Below, piece after piece: positions 33,319 through 42,616 of a stretch of DNA of 64,000 nt; within the stretch, counting starts at the first letter, position 1, and the number at the start of each line of letters is the position of its first letter. The stretch is from Eleusine coracana subsp. coracana (taxonomy: Eukaryota; Streptophyta; Magnoliopsida; Poales; Poaceae), in the NCBI GenBank assembly GCA_032690845.1, contig CM064434.1, positions 35,444,342 to 35,508,341 of the forward strand, given 5' to 3'. Below the pieces are notes generated by a model that was given only the letters and a program-made list of their open reading frames with translations, searched no databases and was not told the DNA's origin. The translations under genes and the position numbers were made by a program.

Positions 33319-34070
33319 TTTTGATCTAAGATAACCATGGGTCGGGGTGGGCCGTACAGTGATGATAATTTTTTGCTTAAGCAAAGATTAATTAAGGACC
33401 TTAAAACATGATTAGGGTATAAAACCTTGAGAAATAAAGCTCGGGGGCATCTTTGATGAGAAGCATTTGAAAAATATTTAACGATATCTATATGATTTGA
33501 TGATCATGTAGCAAAGGACTTGATGGTCGTATGGGTATAAGTTCAAAGGTTATGGTATTGATTGAAGTCAATAACCAAATTGTCAAAATTGGACTTATGG
33601 GTAATTAGAGTGACTAATTATTAGGGAAAGGCTATATTATGATTGATGTCATTTAGCTTAGTACCATTATATGATTGATGTCATATTGGTTCACATGAAT
33701 TGAATATGATTGATATCATAAAATTCAAACCGACTAGTCACTCGGACATAGTGTATATCACTCGGACCTTTTGATAATCTGTCGGCAAGGCTGAAGCTTT
33801 GCAAGTTGCCTTACTGGTTTGATGACCAGAGGTCTATTAAACTCAGGCTTGATGGTTTGAGTAAAATACATACAAAATAATAAGAGCTAATATAATTAGA
33901 CTCTTGCATTATTTGTTAGTCTCCAAATTATACTAGAGTCAGGGTCTACACCTGATCAGGTGCACCTGACCGGTGCACCAGATCTATCAGGAACTTCGAT
34001 AAAGAGGTCTTCCTAATTTATGATCTACATTGAAGATCACTCTGAGAATTAAAGCTCAAAATCAGGAAGC
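33319..34070 (+). other. 3' untranslated region of element B
   Basis: No gene is supported. It is AT-rich with a cluster of related 14-bp words (33636-33720) and leads to the polypurine tract. Confidence 0.7.
33636..33720. repeat. Three copies of ATGATTGATGTCAT-like words
   Basis: Copies occur at about 33638, 33670 and 33705 (the last with one change, gatatcat), in 85 bp, about 330-400 bp upstream of the antisense TATA box. Confidence 0.75.
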
Positions 34071-34080
34071 ATTCGGGGGC
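34068..34080 (+). other. Polypurine tract of element B
   Basis: The sequence gaagcattcgggggc ends directly before the LTR start TGCTGTGGG. The run is short and interrupted but correctly placed. Confidence 0.6.
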
Positions 34081-34423
34081 TGCTGTGGGATACATGCCTT
34101 ACGGGTATGCTCATACAAGACTAAGTCGGTAGCCTACCGGGTACTTCATTAACAAGGAAGCTGACCGACTCAACTTGGAGCACAAGGCACATAGAGATAG
34201 ACTTTCTATATAAATCCTAAGGGGTACGACTAGGACTCTTCATGTACCCCCTTGCCGACCGGATATATAAGGCGGCAGGGTACCCCTCATCAAGGGACAA
34301 GTTCACAAGTTTTGCAACATCGAGAGGGCCCGAACCTTTATAACTCGATGTCTTGTGTTACCATCGTAGTTCTTAGTCTCAACATAGCCCTATACATTTT
34401 ACTGCCGACCTCAAGCTTCGACA
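34081..34423 (+). repeat. 3' LTR of element B (343 bp)
   Basis: It begins TGCTGTGGG after the purine tract and ends CTTCGACA, with TATA-like ctatataaat at 34206-34215 and gatatataagg near 34262. A short LTR with a CGACA end fits RIRE2-like Tat elements. The flanking gttga (34424-34428) would be the right target duplication; its partner is outside the window. Confidence 0.8.
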
Positions 34424-34460
34424 GTTGAGATGGTTTTAAAATTTTTTTTGAGTCGAATAA

Positions 34461-35626
34461 ATGTGTATTTCTATGTACGGGACATTTGTTGGAAAAGGAT
34501 ATGTATGCGGAGGCTTGTTCCGCTTTTCCTTACATGATAATGTCTGTAATAATGTTATGAACAATGTCTTGATTTCGAATGAGTCGAATATTTGGCATTC
34601 ACGGCTTTGTCATGTTAATTTTGGGTGTATGTCACGGTTAGCAAATTTGAATTTAATTCCTAAATTTAATTTAGTCAAAGGTTCCAAATGTCATGCGTGC
34701 GTGCAATCTAAGCGACCTCGTAAGCCTCATAAGGCTGCGGAGGCGAGGAACTTAGAGACACTAGAACTTGTTTATACCGATCTATGTGAAATGAATGGCG
34801 AGTTGACTACTAAAGGTGGCAAAAGATACTTCATGACTCTTATAGATGATTGTTCCCCTTTTTACTATATTTATTTTTTGAAAACAAAAGATGAAGCGTT
34901 ACATTACTTTAAGATCTATAAAGCTCAAGTAGAAAACCAACTTGAGAGGAAAATAAAACGGATCGCGGTGGAGAATATCTTTCCAATGAATCATCTGACT
35001 TCTGCGCTGAGCATGGAATTATTTATGAGAGGACACCGCCCTACTCACCTGAATCCAATGGGATCGCTACACAAAAAAACTGCACTCCAACTAATTTGTT
35101 TGACGCCATGTTAGAGATCGCGGGGCTTTCTAAGGAATGGTGGAGTGAGGCAATATTGACAACATGTCATGTCCTAAATAGAGTGCCCATAAAGAATAAA
35201 GAAATTTCACCATTTGAGGAATGGTTCAAATGGAAAGTAAATCTCTCATACTTGCGCACTTGTGGCTGCTTGGCTATGGTGAATGTGCCAATCAACAAGA
35301 AGCGCAAACTTGAACCTAAAACAATTGATTCTAGAATTCCCCATGAAAATTTTGCACCGGTTATACACAATGAGGAACCCCTTGTGGAAAATCCAGAGAA
35401 GGATGACAATGCAGTCACTCGAAAGAGTAAGAAACAGAGGATTGCAAAATCCTTTGGCGATGACTTCATTGTGTACCTTGTGGATGAGTCACCCAGTACC
35501 ATTGAAGAGGCATATTCCTCTCCTGATGCTGACCTGTGGAAGGAAGCAGTAAGGTGCGAGATGGATTCATTATGTCCAATGGTACATGGGAAGTCGTTGA
35601 GCGTTCTTATGGTTGCAAACCTATAG
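34461..35626 (+). pseudogene. Element H integrase
   Basis: The pre-integrase/zinc region (His-Ser-Arg-Leu-Cys-His ... Cys-His-Ala-Cys, about 34600-34700) is followed by the core with Val-Tyr-Thr-Asp-Leu-Cys (first Asp). The region of the second Asp is lost by a deletion and frameshift around 34970-35000. The frame resumes at 35096 with Glu-Ile-Ala-Gly-Leu-Ser-Lys-Glu-Trp-Trp and the integrase C-terminal part. It is inactive. Confidence 0.85.
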
Positions 35627-36300
35627 GATGCAAATGGGTGTTTAAGAAGAAGCTGAGGCCTGATGGTACTATCGAGCGGTACAAGGCAAGTCTTGTGGTA
35701 TAGGGATATTCACAAAAGGAAGGTGAAGATTATTTTGACACATATTCACCTGTCGCTCATTTGACCACAGTTCGAGTATTACTTTCCCTGGCATTAAGAC
35801 AACTTTCCTACATGGAGAATTAGAGGAGGAGATCTATATGGATCAGCCTGATGGGTTTGTAATTGATGGTCAAAAGGGACTCAAGTGTAAATTGCTGAAA
35901 TCCCTATACGGCCTAAAACAAGCACCTAAGCAATGGCACGAGAAGTTCAAAAGAACTTTGATATTGGCCGGCTTTGCTGTGAATGAAGCTGACAAATGTG
36001 TATATTATCGGTATGGTGGGGGCGAGGGAGTTATCTTGTGTTTGTATGTTGATGACATTTTAATCTTTGGGACCAACCTTAATGTGATTAAGGAGGTAAA
36101 AGATTTTGTGTCTAATAATTTTGAGATGAAGGATTTGGGAGAAGTTGATGTTGTACTTAACATCAAGCTGATTAGAGAAGGTAATGGTGGGGTCACACTG
36201 GTGCAGTCCCACTATGTGGAGAAGGTCTTGAGTCGCTTTGGGTTTAGCGATTGTCAATCTGCTCCAACCCCTTATGACCCTAGTGTGCTATAGAGGAAAA
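35560..36300 (+). pseudogene. Element H reverse transcriptase
   Basis: Copia RT blocks are present: Cys-Lys-Trp-Val-Phe-Lys-Lys-Lys, Tyr-Gly-Leu-Lys-Gln-Ala-Pro, and Leu-Tyr-Val-Asp-Asp-Ile-Leu with Tyr-Val-Asp-Asp at 36045-36056. A TAG near 35701 and a frame break near 35800-35830 separate the N-terminal blocks from the open part (35838-36293), which ends in TAG. Confidence 0.88.
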
Positions 36301-36657
36301 ATAGGAGAATAGGAAGGGATCAACTAAGATACTCCCAAATTATAGGTTCACTCATGTATTTAGCTAACGCACGAGGCCTGACATCTCTTTTGCTATGAGC
36401 AAATTGAGCCGGTTTGTATCAAACCCGAGAGACGATCATTGGCGTGCTCTTGAGAGAGTTATGCGTTAGCTAAAGGATACAATAACTATGGCATTTACTA
36501 TAACGGGTATCCAAGGGTACTAGAGGGTTATTGTGATGCCAACTGGATATCTGATGCTGATGAGATGTATGCCACGAGTGGTTTTGTGTTTCTACTCGGA
36601 GGTGGCGCTGTTTCCTGGAAGTCTTGCAAGCAGACCATCTTAACGGGGTCTACCATG
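36301..36657 (+). pseudogene. Element H RNase H, N-terminal part
   Basis: Tyr-Cys-Asp-Ala-Asn-Trp (about 36523, catalytic Asp) and Ser-Trp-Lys-Ser-Cys-Lys-Gln lead to Gly-Ser-Thr-Met, where element J is inserted. The connection to RT holds several frame breaks (36380-36520). Confidence 0.83.
36653..36657. other. Target-site duplication of element J, left copy (ccatg)
   Basis: ccatg lies directly before the LTR TGATGAG and is repeated at 40946-40950. Confidence 0.95.
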
Positions 36658-37556
36658 TGATGAGAGCATCACACCGATGGATACACACAACACTCCTCCA
36701 ACTAAGATGAAAGTTCATGTGCATCACCTGAATTTACAGGTGACTTCATTTCTAATGTTTTGTTTATGTGATTTTGAGAATAGATTGCTACCTAATGATT
36801 TAATTATTGTTAGGAACCATGGAGATGATGACGATATAGCTGAGGAGGTGATTGGAGGCGTGATGGGCCAGCAAGGACGTCCAAGCCAAGGTGGAGGCCC
36901 AATCAAAACCGACTTCGAGCCTGTTTTGGAGCCCAAGACCAGTCTGCACTAAAACGGATTCGTAGGACGCATACGGACTCGGATTTGGATGTTCTATATA
37001 CACCTGGAAAGATAACGAAAAGAACTTTCCCACCCAACTGGTCCCATGTCAAAATTCATCCCAAGCCATCCGCAATCGTCGAAACAAGTTGACTTCCAGA
37101 ATCTGTCCTGGTGCTGCAACACCGTAATCGGTCTTTGGGCCATGTATCGAGTTGAGCCCACTTAGGGCTACGTCCAGGGGGTCTTGCACAACCATAGGGT
37201 CCTCATATATGGCCTCCGCCTCTTCATTAGGGTTTGGGTTTTGCTTAGATTATTCTGTTCATAACAGTTTCGCTGTCATCACGGTTTGGGAGACCCCAAC
37301 TTCGTGAGATTCATAATACATCTGCAATTGTGTTGCCTTCTTCTTTGTTCTTGCTTGTGTTCTTGATTCGTAGGCTGGGATTAGCCATTTCGGTGAGGTC
37401 AATCGTTTTAGGACGGTTGATAACCAGAGGAGACGTCGTGCTGCGATTGCGGGCTTTAGAACGTGCTGTTCTGAAGCCGGATCGATTTGTGTGTCACCTC
37501 CGACCAAATCAACGTATCCAGAACCTTTCGGAAGATCGGAACCCTTGTCCACATCA
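36658..37556 (+). repeat. 5' LTR of element J (899 bp)
   Basis: TG at 36658, CA at 37556. It encodes a 91-residue open frame (36677-36952) homologous to the integrase tail in element A's LTRs, ending in Ser-Leu-His. A TATA-like catatatgg lies near 37205. Confidence 0.93.
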
Positions 37557-37558
37557 AG

Positions 37559-37571
37559 TGGTAATCAGAGC
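37559..37571 (+). other. Primer-binding site of element J
   Basis: TGGTAATCAGAGC, two bases after the LTR; it matches the initiator-Met tRNA complement with one inserted A, as in element A. Confidence 0.82.
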
Positions 37572-38619
37572 TTCAGGTATACTGTTAGGTTCACCATTAT
37601 CCTTGTTATTTTTTTCAATCTAACAGTCCAAAAAATTTTCCTACAAAAATATTTTTTCGTCGTATTTCCGCAGTCCTACAACCCCTTGTGCCCTGCAATT
37701 TTCAGTTTAGATTGCTCCTCTGAATTTTAGTCCCTACAAGGTCATTGTGTTGCTGATCTAGTGCTTGTTCTTTGGTCTTGTTTGAGTTGTGCTTGTCCTT
37801 ATTCATAGAATCAAGAGAGAAAAAAAATCAGTTTGTTGCACACATTGAGAGAATAGTAGTGCTGAAATTGTGTATACTAAATACTTATTCAACGTCTAGC
37901 TTTGTACTTTTTGTGTCAAAATATAGAGATAAAAGTGCATGTTCATGTGACACGTTGAGAGTTTTGGAGCAATATATTATCTATCTTTGTGTCCATCATA
38001 TTCAGATTATAATTTTGCCTAATGCTAGAATTTTTTTCCTTTCGCTTTCTAGCACTAATACCTTGCTGCAGTTTTGATTCACAAGAAAAGAAAAGAAAAA
38101 GGCAGAAGTGCACAAGAGGAAAAGCCATACAAAAAAGAGATGTAGAAAAAGGCAAAGATAAAAATTCAGAATTGCTTACAGCCTTTGCGTTCTTTGTTAA
38201 GTCATTCGCTTGCTTGCTTGAACTAGGTCCGAGACAAGTTTAGGCCGGTGACATAGACTAGCTAGGGACTATTATTCAGTTTTGCAATTTCTGAATTGAG
38301 ATTTTGCTAATCCTTACTACATAATATTGCCTATCCAAGCTCCATATATATCCTCTGAACATGCACAAATTTTTGACTCTCGCAATCATCAGTTCACACT
38401 CTCCAAGGTATCCTTTGCTTGCTGTAATTAAGAACTTTCTAAGGGCTTGGTGAGATGCTCCCATTTTCCTGTTGAGAGTTTCCACCGTTATTACATAGTA
38501 GTGATAGGAAAATATACTCTTGTGTGTTTTCTTGTTTGCTACTAACAATGACAGGTTCTAATACTCATGGGAATGAATTGATGGCACATCATGATGATAA
38601 GAGTGTTGTAGCACAATGA
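37572..38619 (+). other. Leader region of element J
   Basis: About 1 kb without a supportable gene. It is AT-rich with A-rich runs around 38080-38165. Gag, which should follow, is deleted. Confidence 0.7.
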
Positions 38620-39597
38620 GTGTTCAGTTCTCAAATGGAGAAGGTAGAGCAAAATCTATTGAACAATTTATTCCGGACTCACTTTGTTGTGAAGGATCAA
38701 CGTTATCATGTCATTATTGATGGAGAGAGTAGCCACAACATCGCAAGCTTGGAGTTGGTCGACACGCTTGGCTTGACCACACAGCCACACCCATATCCAT
38801 ACTATATCCATTGGGTAAATTCTTGTGGTAAGATAAAGGTAGATCAAATTGCACGCATTGAATTTTTTATTGGTTCTTACAAGGATAGTGAAGAATTTGA
38901 TATAGTACCTATGCAAGCATGTCATTTGTTATTAGGTAAACCTTGGATTTCTACAAATAATGTTTCACATAATGCCAATTCTAATAGCTACTCATTTAAA
39001 TACAATGGTAGAAGGGTTACTCTTAAACCTATGACTGCTGCTGAAATTTTAGAAGAGGACCAACAAAGATTTGAGAGAAGAAAGAATGAACCATTTAGGA
39101 TAGAATGGGCTATTTCAAATGTTGCAACACTTCCATCAAAATCTGAATTATTAGAGGATGAACATATTTCTTTGCCTCTTGTTGCAACTAATACATTTGA
39201 ACATCTAAATAAAGAAGACGATAGTGGGAAAGATAAAGAACAGGTTATTGCTTTAGGTAAAAGCTTTCTTTATGAGATGAATTGTTCCAATAATCTTGCT
39301 GTATTGGAACCTTATGATGATGTTTCTTTGTTACAAGTTGATTTATCTATTGGTCCTTGTGATAAAGAGGAGTTGTGTGCCAATGCTTCACTTATACCTT
39401 TGCCACAACAAATGAATGAGCTTGATGCTTTTGCTTATGATTCACCTAATGGTGCTGAAATAAAACATTTGATTTTAGTTACATATGAAAAGGATGAGCA
39501 GAAATTGTTGACTTCTCTAAACACTTTGGATTATATTGAATTTGATGTTCTTTGTGATCTAAATGCCATTGAGAAGAATTTTTTTTTCTCAAACTGA
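38620..39597 (+). pseudogene. Element J protease-containing ORF
   Basis: A 325-residue open frame. Residues ~25-110 align with the element A protease region (Val-Ile-Ile-Asp-Gly then Leu-Thr-Thr-Gln-Pro-His-Pro, then Met-Gln-Ala-Cys-His-Leu-Leu-Leu-Gly). The catalytic loop reads Asp-Gly-Glu-Ser-Ser where element A has Asp-Gly-Gly-Ser-Cys, so the second Gly is replaced. The remaining ~200 residues are acidic linker between protease and RT. The Met at 38620 is simply the first in the frame; the true polyprotein start was in the deleted gag. Confidence 0.8.
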
Positions 39598-40033
39598 ATT
39601 TCCTTTATTGACAAGAAATAATTTCCATGCTATTGGCTATTATGATCATAGAGGTTTGTTTATGGTGCACAGAGTTTATATTTCTTCAACATTGAAACCT
39701 CCTTGTGTTGTGCAACTCAATGAGACACTAGAAAACTGCACTAAAAATTGTCATGTCATGTCAAGTTTTTCTACTGTTTCTAAGATCACACATTTTCTAA
39801 CTTTTCATAAGAGTGAGGATGATGTTCATACTATTGGCCAATTTTTCAAAGATGTTGTTCAGTTGTGTGACATGCCTTCTACTGTAGTTTCACATTCTGA
39901 TGATAATTTTTATAACGCATATAAACATGAGGTGCATCCCAAGTTTGGGAATAGTTCTATATTTCATATTTCAGATTTGAGACAAATATGCGGAGAAAGA
40001 GATGGGATCGAGTCGAGGACGACTCTAATTTAA
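39563..40033 (+). pseudogene. Element J integrase remnants
   Basis: A short frame joins pieces of integrase: His-Phe-Leu-Thr-Phe-His-Lys, then Met-Pro-Ser-Thr-Val-Val-Ser-His-Ser-Asp-Asp (the catalytic Asp position now His), then Phe-His-Ile-Ser-Asp-Leu-Arg from the C-terminal domain. It stops at 40031-40033 before the LTR. In element A the same segment continues into the LTR. Confidence 0.8.
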
Positions 40034-40044
40034 AAGGGGGAGAA
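40033..40044 (+). other. Polypurine tract of element J
   Basis: aaagggggagaa directly precedes the LTR start TGATGAG. Confidence 0.88.
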
Positions 40045-40945
40045 TGATGAGAACATCACACCTATGGATACACACAACACTCCTCCAACTAAGATGAAAG
40101 TTCATGTGCATCACCTGAATTTACAGGTGACTTCGTTTCTAATGTTTTGTTTTTGTGATTTTGAGAATAGATTCCTACCTAATGATTTAATTATTGTTAG
40201 AAACCATGGAGATGATGATGTTATAGCTGAGGAGGTGATTGGAGGCGTGATGGGCCAGCAAGGACGTCCAAGCCAAGGTGGAGGCCCAATCAAAACCGAC
40301 TTCGAGTCTGTTTTGGAGCCCCGGATGAGTCTGCACTAAAACAGATGCCTAGGACGCTTACGGACTCGGATTTGGACGTTCTATATATGCCTGGAAAGAT
40401 AACAAAAAGAACTTTCCAACCCAACTGGTCCCATGTCAAAATTCGTCCCGAGCCATCAGCAATCGTCGAAACAAGTTGACTTCCAGAATCTGTCCTGGTG
40501 CTACGACACCGTAATCGGTCTTTGGGCCATGTATCGAGTTGAGCCCACTTAGGGCTGCGTCTAGGGGGCCTTGCACGACCCTAGGATACTCATATATAGC
40601 CGCCGCCTCTTCATTAGTGTTTGGGTTTTGCTTAGATTATTCTGTTCATAACAGTTTCACCGTCATCACGGTTTGTGAGACCCCAACTTCGTGAGATTCA
40701 TAATACATCTGCAATTGTGTTGCCTTCTTCTTTGTTCTTGCTTGTGTTCTTGATTCGCAGGCAGGGATTAGCCTTTTTTGGCAAGGTCAATCGTTTTAGG
40801 ACGGTTGATAACCAGAGGAGACGTCGTGCTGCGATTGCGGGGTTTAGAACGTGTTGTTCTGAATCCGGATCAATTTGTGTGTCGCCTTCGACCAAATCAA
40901 CGTATCCAGAACCTTTCGGAAGATCGGGAACCGTTGTCCATATCA
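40045..40945 (+). repeat. 3' LTR of element J (901 bp)
   Basis: TG at 40045, CA at 40945. The 91-residue tail frame is open at 40064-40339. A TATA box, catatatagcc, lies near 40590. Confidence 0.93.
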
Positions 40946-41289
40946 CCATGGAAGCAGAATTAACAGCATTAGACACTGTTAGCATTGAGGCTGAGTGGCT
41001 TTGTGACTTCCTTATGGATTTAGCGGTGGTCGAAAAACCAATACCGACTATCTCCATGAACTATGACAACCAGATTGTGATAGTCAAGGTAAATAGTTCC
41101 AAGGATAACATGAAGTCATCTAGACATGTAAAAAGGCGGTTGAAATCTGTCAGAAAGATGAAAAACTCCGGAGTACTAGCGGTGGACTATGTCCACACGT
41201 CTAAAAATCTGGCAGATCAATTTACAAAGGGACTATCATGTAACGTGATAAACAGTGCATCGAGTGAGATGGGCGTGAGACCCACCTGA
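40946..41289 (+). pseudogene. Element H RNase H, C-terminal part
   Basis: It resumes with Met-Glu-Ala-Glu-Leu-Thr-Ala-Leu (catalytic Glu), has Asp-Asn-Gln, and ends Asp-Gln-Phe-Thr-Lys-Gly-Leu-Ser near the stop at 41287-41289. The first five bases are the second copy of the J duplication. This half is open, so most damage to H lies upstream. Confidence 0.88.
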
Positions 41290-41857
41290 TGGACTATTTC
41301 AGTAGCAACCCATTCCATGTGATCGGAGATCCCATGAAATGGAATGGCGAAACAAGTTGGAACTAGTCCGAGAGGACAAATCCCTTATTGGTCCATTTTA
41401 GGTGCACTTCTTTCCTATGATGTATGGTAGTCTGGTCTTACCTTAATGTATTCCAATGGCTTATATGAAGCAGATATATCACCCTACAGGATATCTCCTG
41501 AGGAATACACCTAGATGAGCCGACAGCTAGTCATAGTCCGTAAGATGAAGGGAGTCTCTAGATACTCATCAAAGGGCTAGGAGTATGACTTGTACACTCC
41601 AACCAAAGGGGATGCTTGCGGCAACCTTGTATAAGTAAAGGGCTTTGGTGAAACCTATTTTGCACAAAACTGTCAATTCAAGGCTTAGTCCATTGTTCAG
41701 TTGTGAGAAGGTGTAACCTCTGTTCCAGGTGGAAGTTCAACTTAACAGTCTCCATCGAAACCCTGATATATCAAACGAGAGGAAGCTTTTTGAGAGCATT
41801 TTCTATGAGCACTAGACTATTCTAAATAGTCTAGGCCCATATTTAATGCTATATTGA
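41290..41857 (+). other. 3' untranslated region of element H
   Basis: About 570 bp between the pol stop and the probable LTR. No gene is seen. The length and text are of the type found between pol and LTR in some grass copia elements. Confidence 0.6.
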
Positions 41858-42590
41858 TTTAGTCCCACATGGGATTCTTATCATTAACTGCCCCAACATA
41901 TTAGGTGGAATACTAGCATATCCCCTAGAGAAGTTGAGACAGGCCAAGGGCAAGCCACACGCGCGCGCGCCACCGCCGCTGAGCCGAGCCGTGCCGTGCC
42001 GTGCTGTGGCGAGCGATTGTGTGTGATGTGGCGTGGCGTGGTGTGGCCATTTTTTCCATTAACCAGTGATCGCTGTATAGGCCTTCCCCGGCCACGTTCC
42101 GAAGAGTCCAATTGGTGAAACACTTTCCTCTCTTCCTCTTGAGTTGCCTTCTGAGTTCTCCCCGTCCCAGCGATCCACGCGCACGGAGCTTCAGGAGAGT
42201 AGGCCTCCGGAACCTCTCCCGCAAGGCGACACCTGCTTGGGTGGTGCGGGCAATAATGTTTTTGGGGAGCGCTTGATGGCGTGACTGCTCACGTGTTCCT
42301 GGGGCGCGCACCCTAGAAGCTGTTCGAGGGACTGCACTGCATCGACGTTGTTCTTGCATCAACAAAGATCGACCACTTAAAGCAACATGCCATGACTGGT
42401 GTGAATGGAGCCGTCGGTGTTCCCGGCACTAGTCCCTCCGTAGGGTACACTCTCACCCTTCTCACGATTACCAGTTTTGTAGAGATCTTAACTAGTAATC
42501 CTGAGTTTATCAAAACTGTTATAGCATACATGTTGCTAATTATGCGATTAATAAGGATTAAATTTAACATGATAATGCCTAATTATTTAA
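41858..42590 (+). repeat. Probable 3' LTR of element H (boundaries uncertain)
   Basis: The start near tgatttagtcccacatggg fits a common copia LTR beginning. The middle is GC-rich with gccgagccgtgccgtgcc-like runs (41975-42005). The right boundary could not be fixed, because the left LTR is not in the window. Confidence 0.45.
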
Positions 42591-42602
42591 CAATCCGTCA
42601 CC

Positions 42603-42616
42603 AAAAAGGAGGAGAT
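42603..42616 (+). other. Polypurine tract of element I
   Basis: aaaaaggaggagat precedes an LTR starting TGTAAGG. The preceding caccaaaaagg context is typical of SIRE/Maximus-type copia elements. Confidence 0.75.

Larger units (their letters stand above)
11611..34423 (+). mobile_element. Element B: Tat-lineage (RIRE2/Grande-like) Ty3/gypsy, split by element C
   Basis: In order it has gag, PR, RT-RNase H, a second archaeal-type RNase H, IN (split by element C at 15296/29038), a spacer, a spliced gene on the opposite strand, a polypurine tract and a 3' LTR. The second RNase H between RT-RNase H and IN is diagnostic of the Tat lineage. The left end (5' LTR, start of gag) is not visible because element A abuts it at 11610/11611. 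I infer that A was inserted into B and that the missing part lies left of the window. Many stops make B inactive. Confidence 0.85.
36658..40945 (+). mobile_element. Element J: CRM-related LTR retrotransposon, internally deleted
   Basis: It has a 5' LTR (36658-37556), a primer-binding site, an internal region (37557-40044) and a 3' LTR (40045-40945), with a perfect 5-bp duplication ccatg. The LTR ends (TGATGAG..ATATCA or ..ACATCA) and the LTR-encoded tail frame show that it is a sister family of element A. The internal region keeps a protease and scraps of integrase but no gag, RT or RNase H, so it could have moved only with help from a related autonomous element. The LTRs differ by a few percent by eye. 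Confidence 0.93.
34424..42590 (+). mobile_element. Element H: Ty1/copia retrotransposon, split by element J and entered by element B
   Basis: The order is IN, RT, RNase H, 3' region and a probable 3' LTR, which is copia order (IN before RT). Gag and PR are missing because element B sits at the left edge. Positions 36658-40945 are element J. Removing J and one ccatg joins the RNase H frame exactly. The right end is uncertain. Confidence 0.83.
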
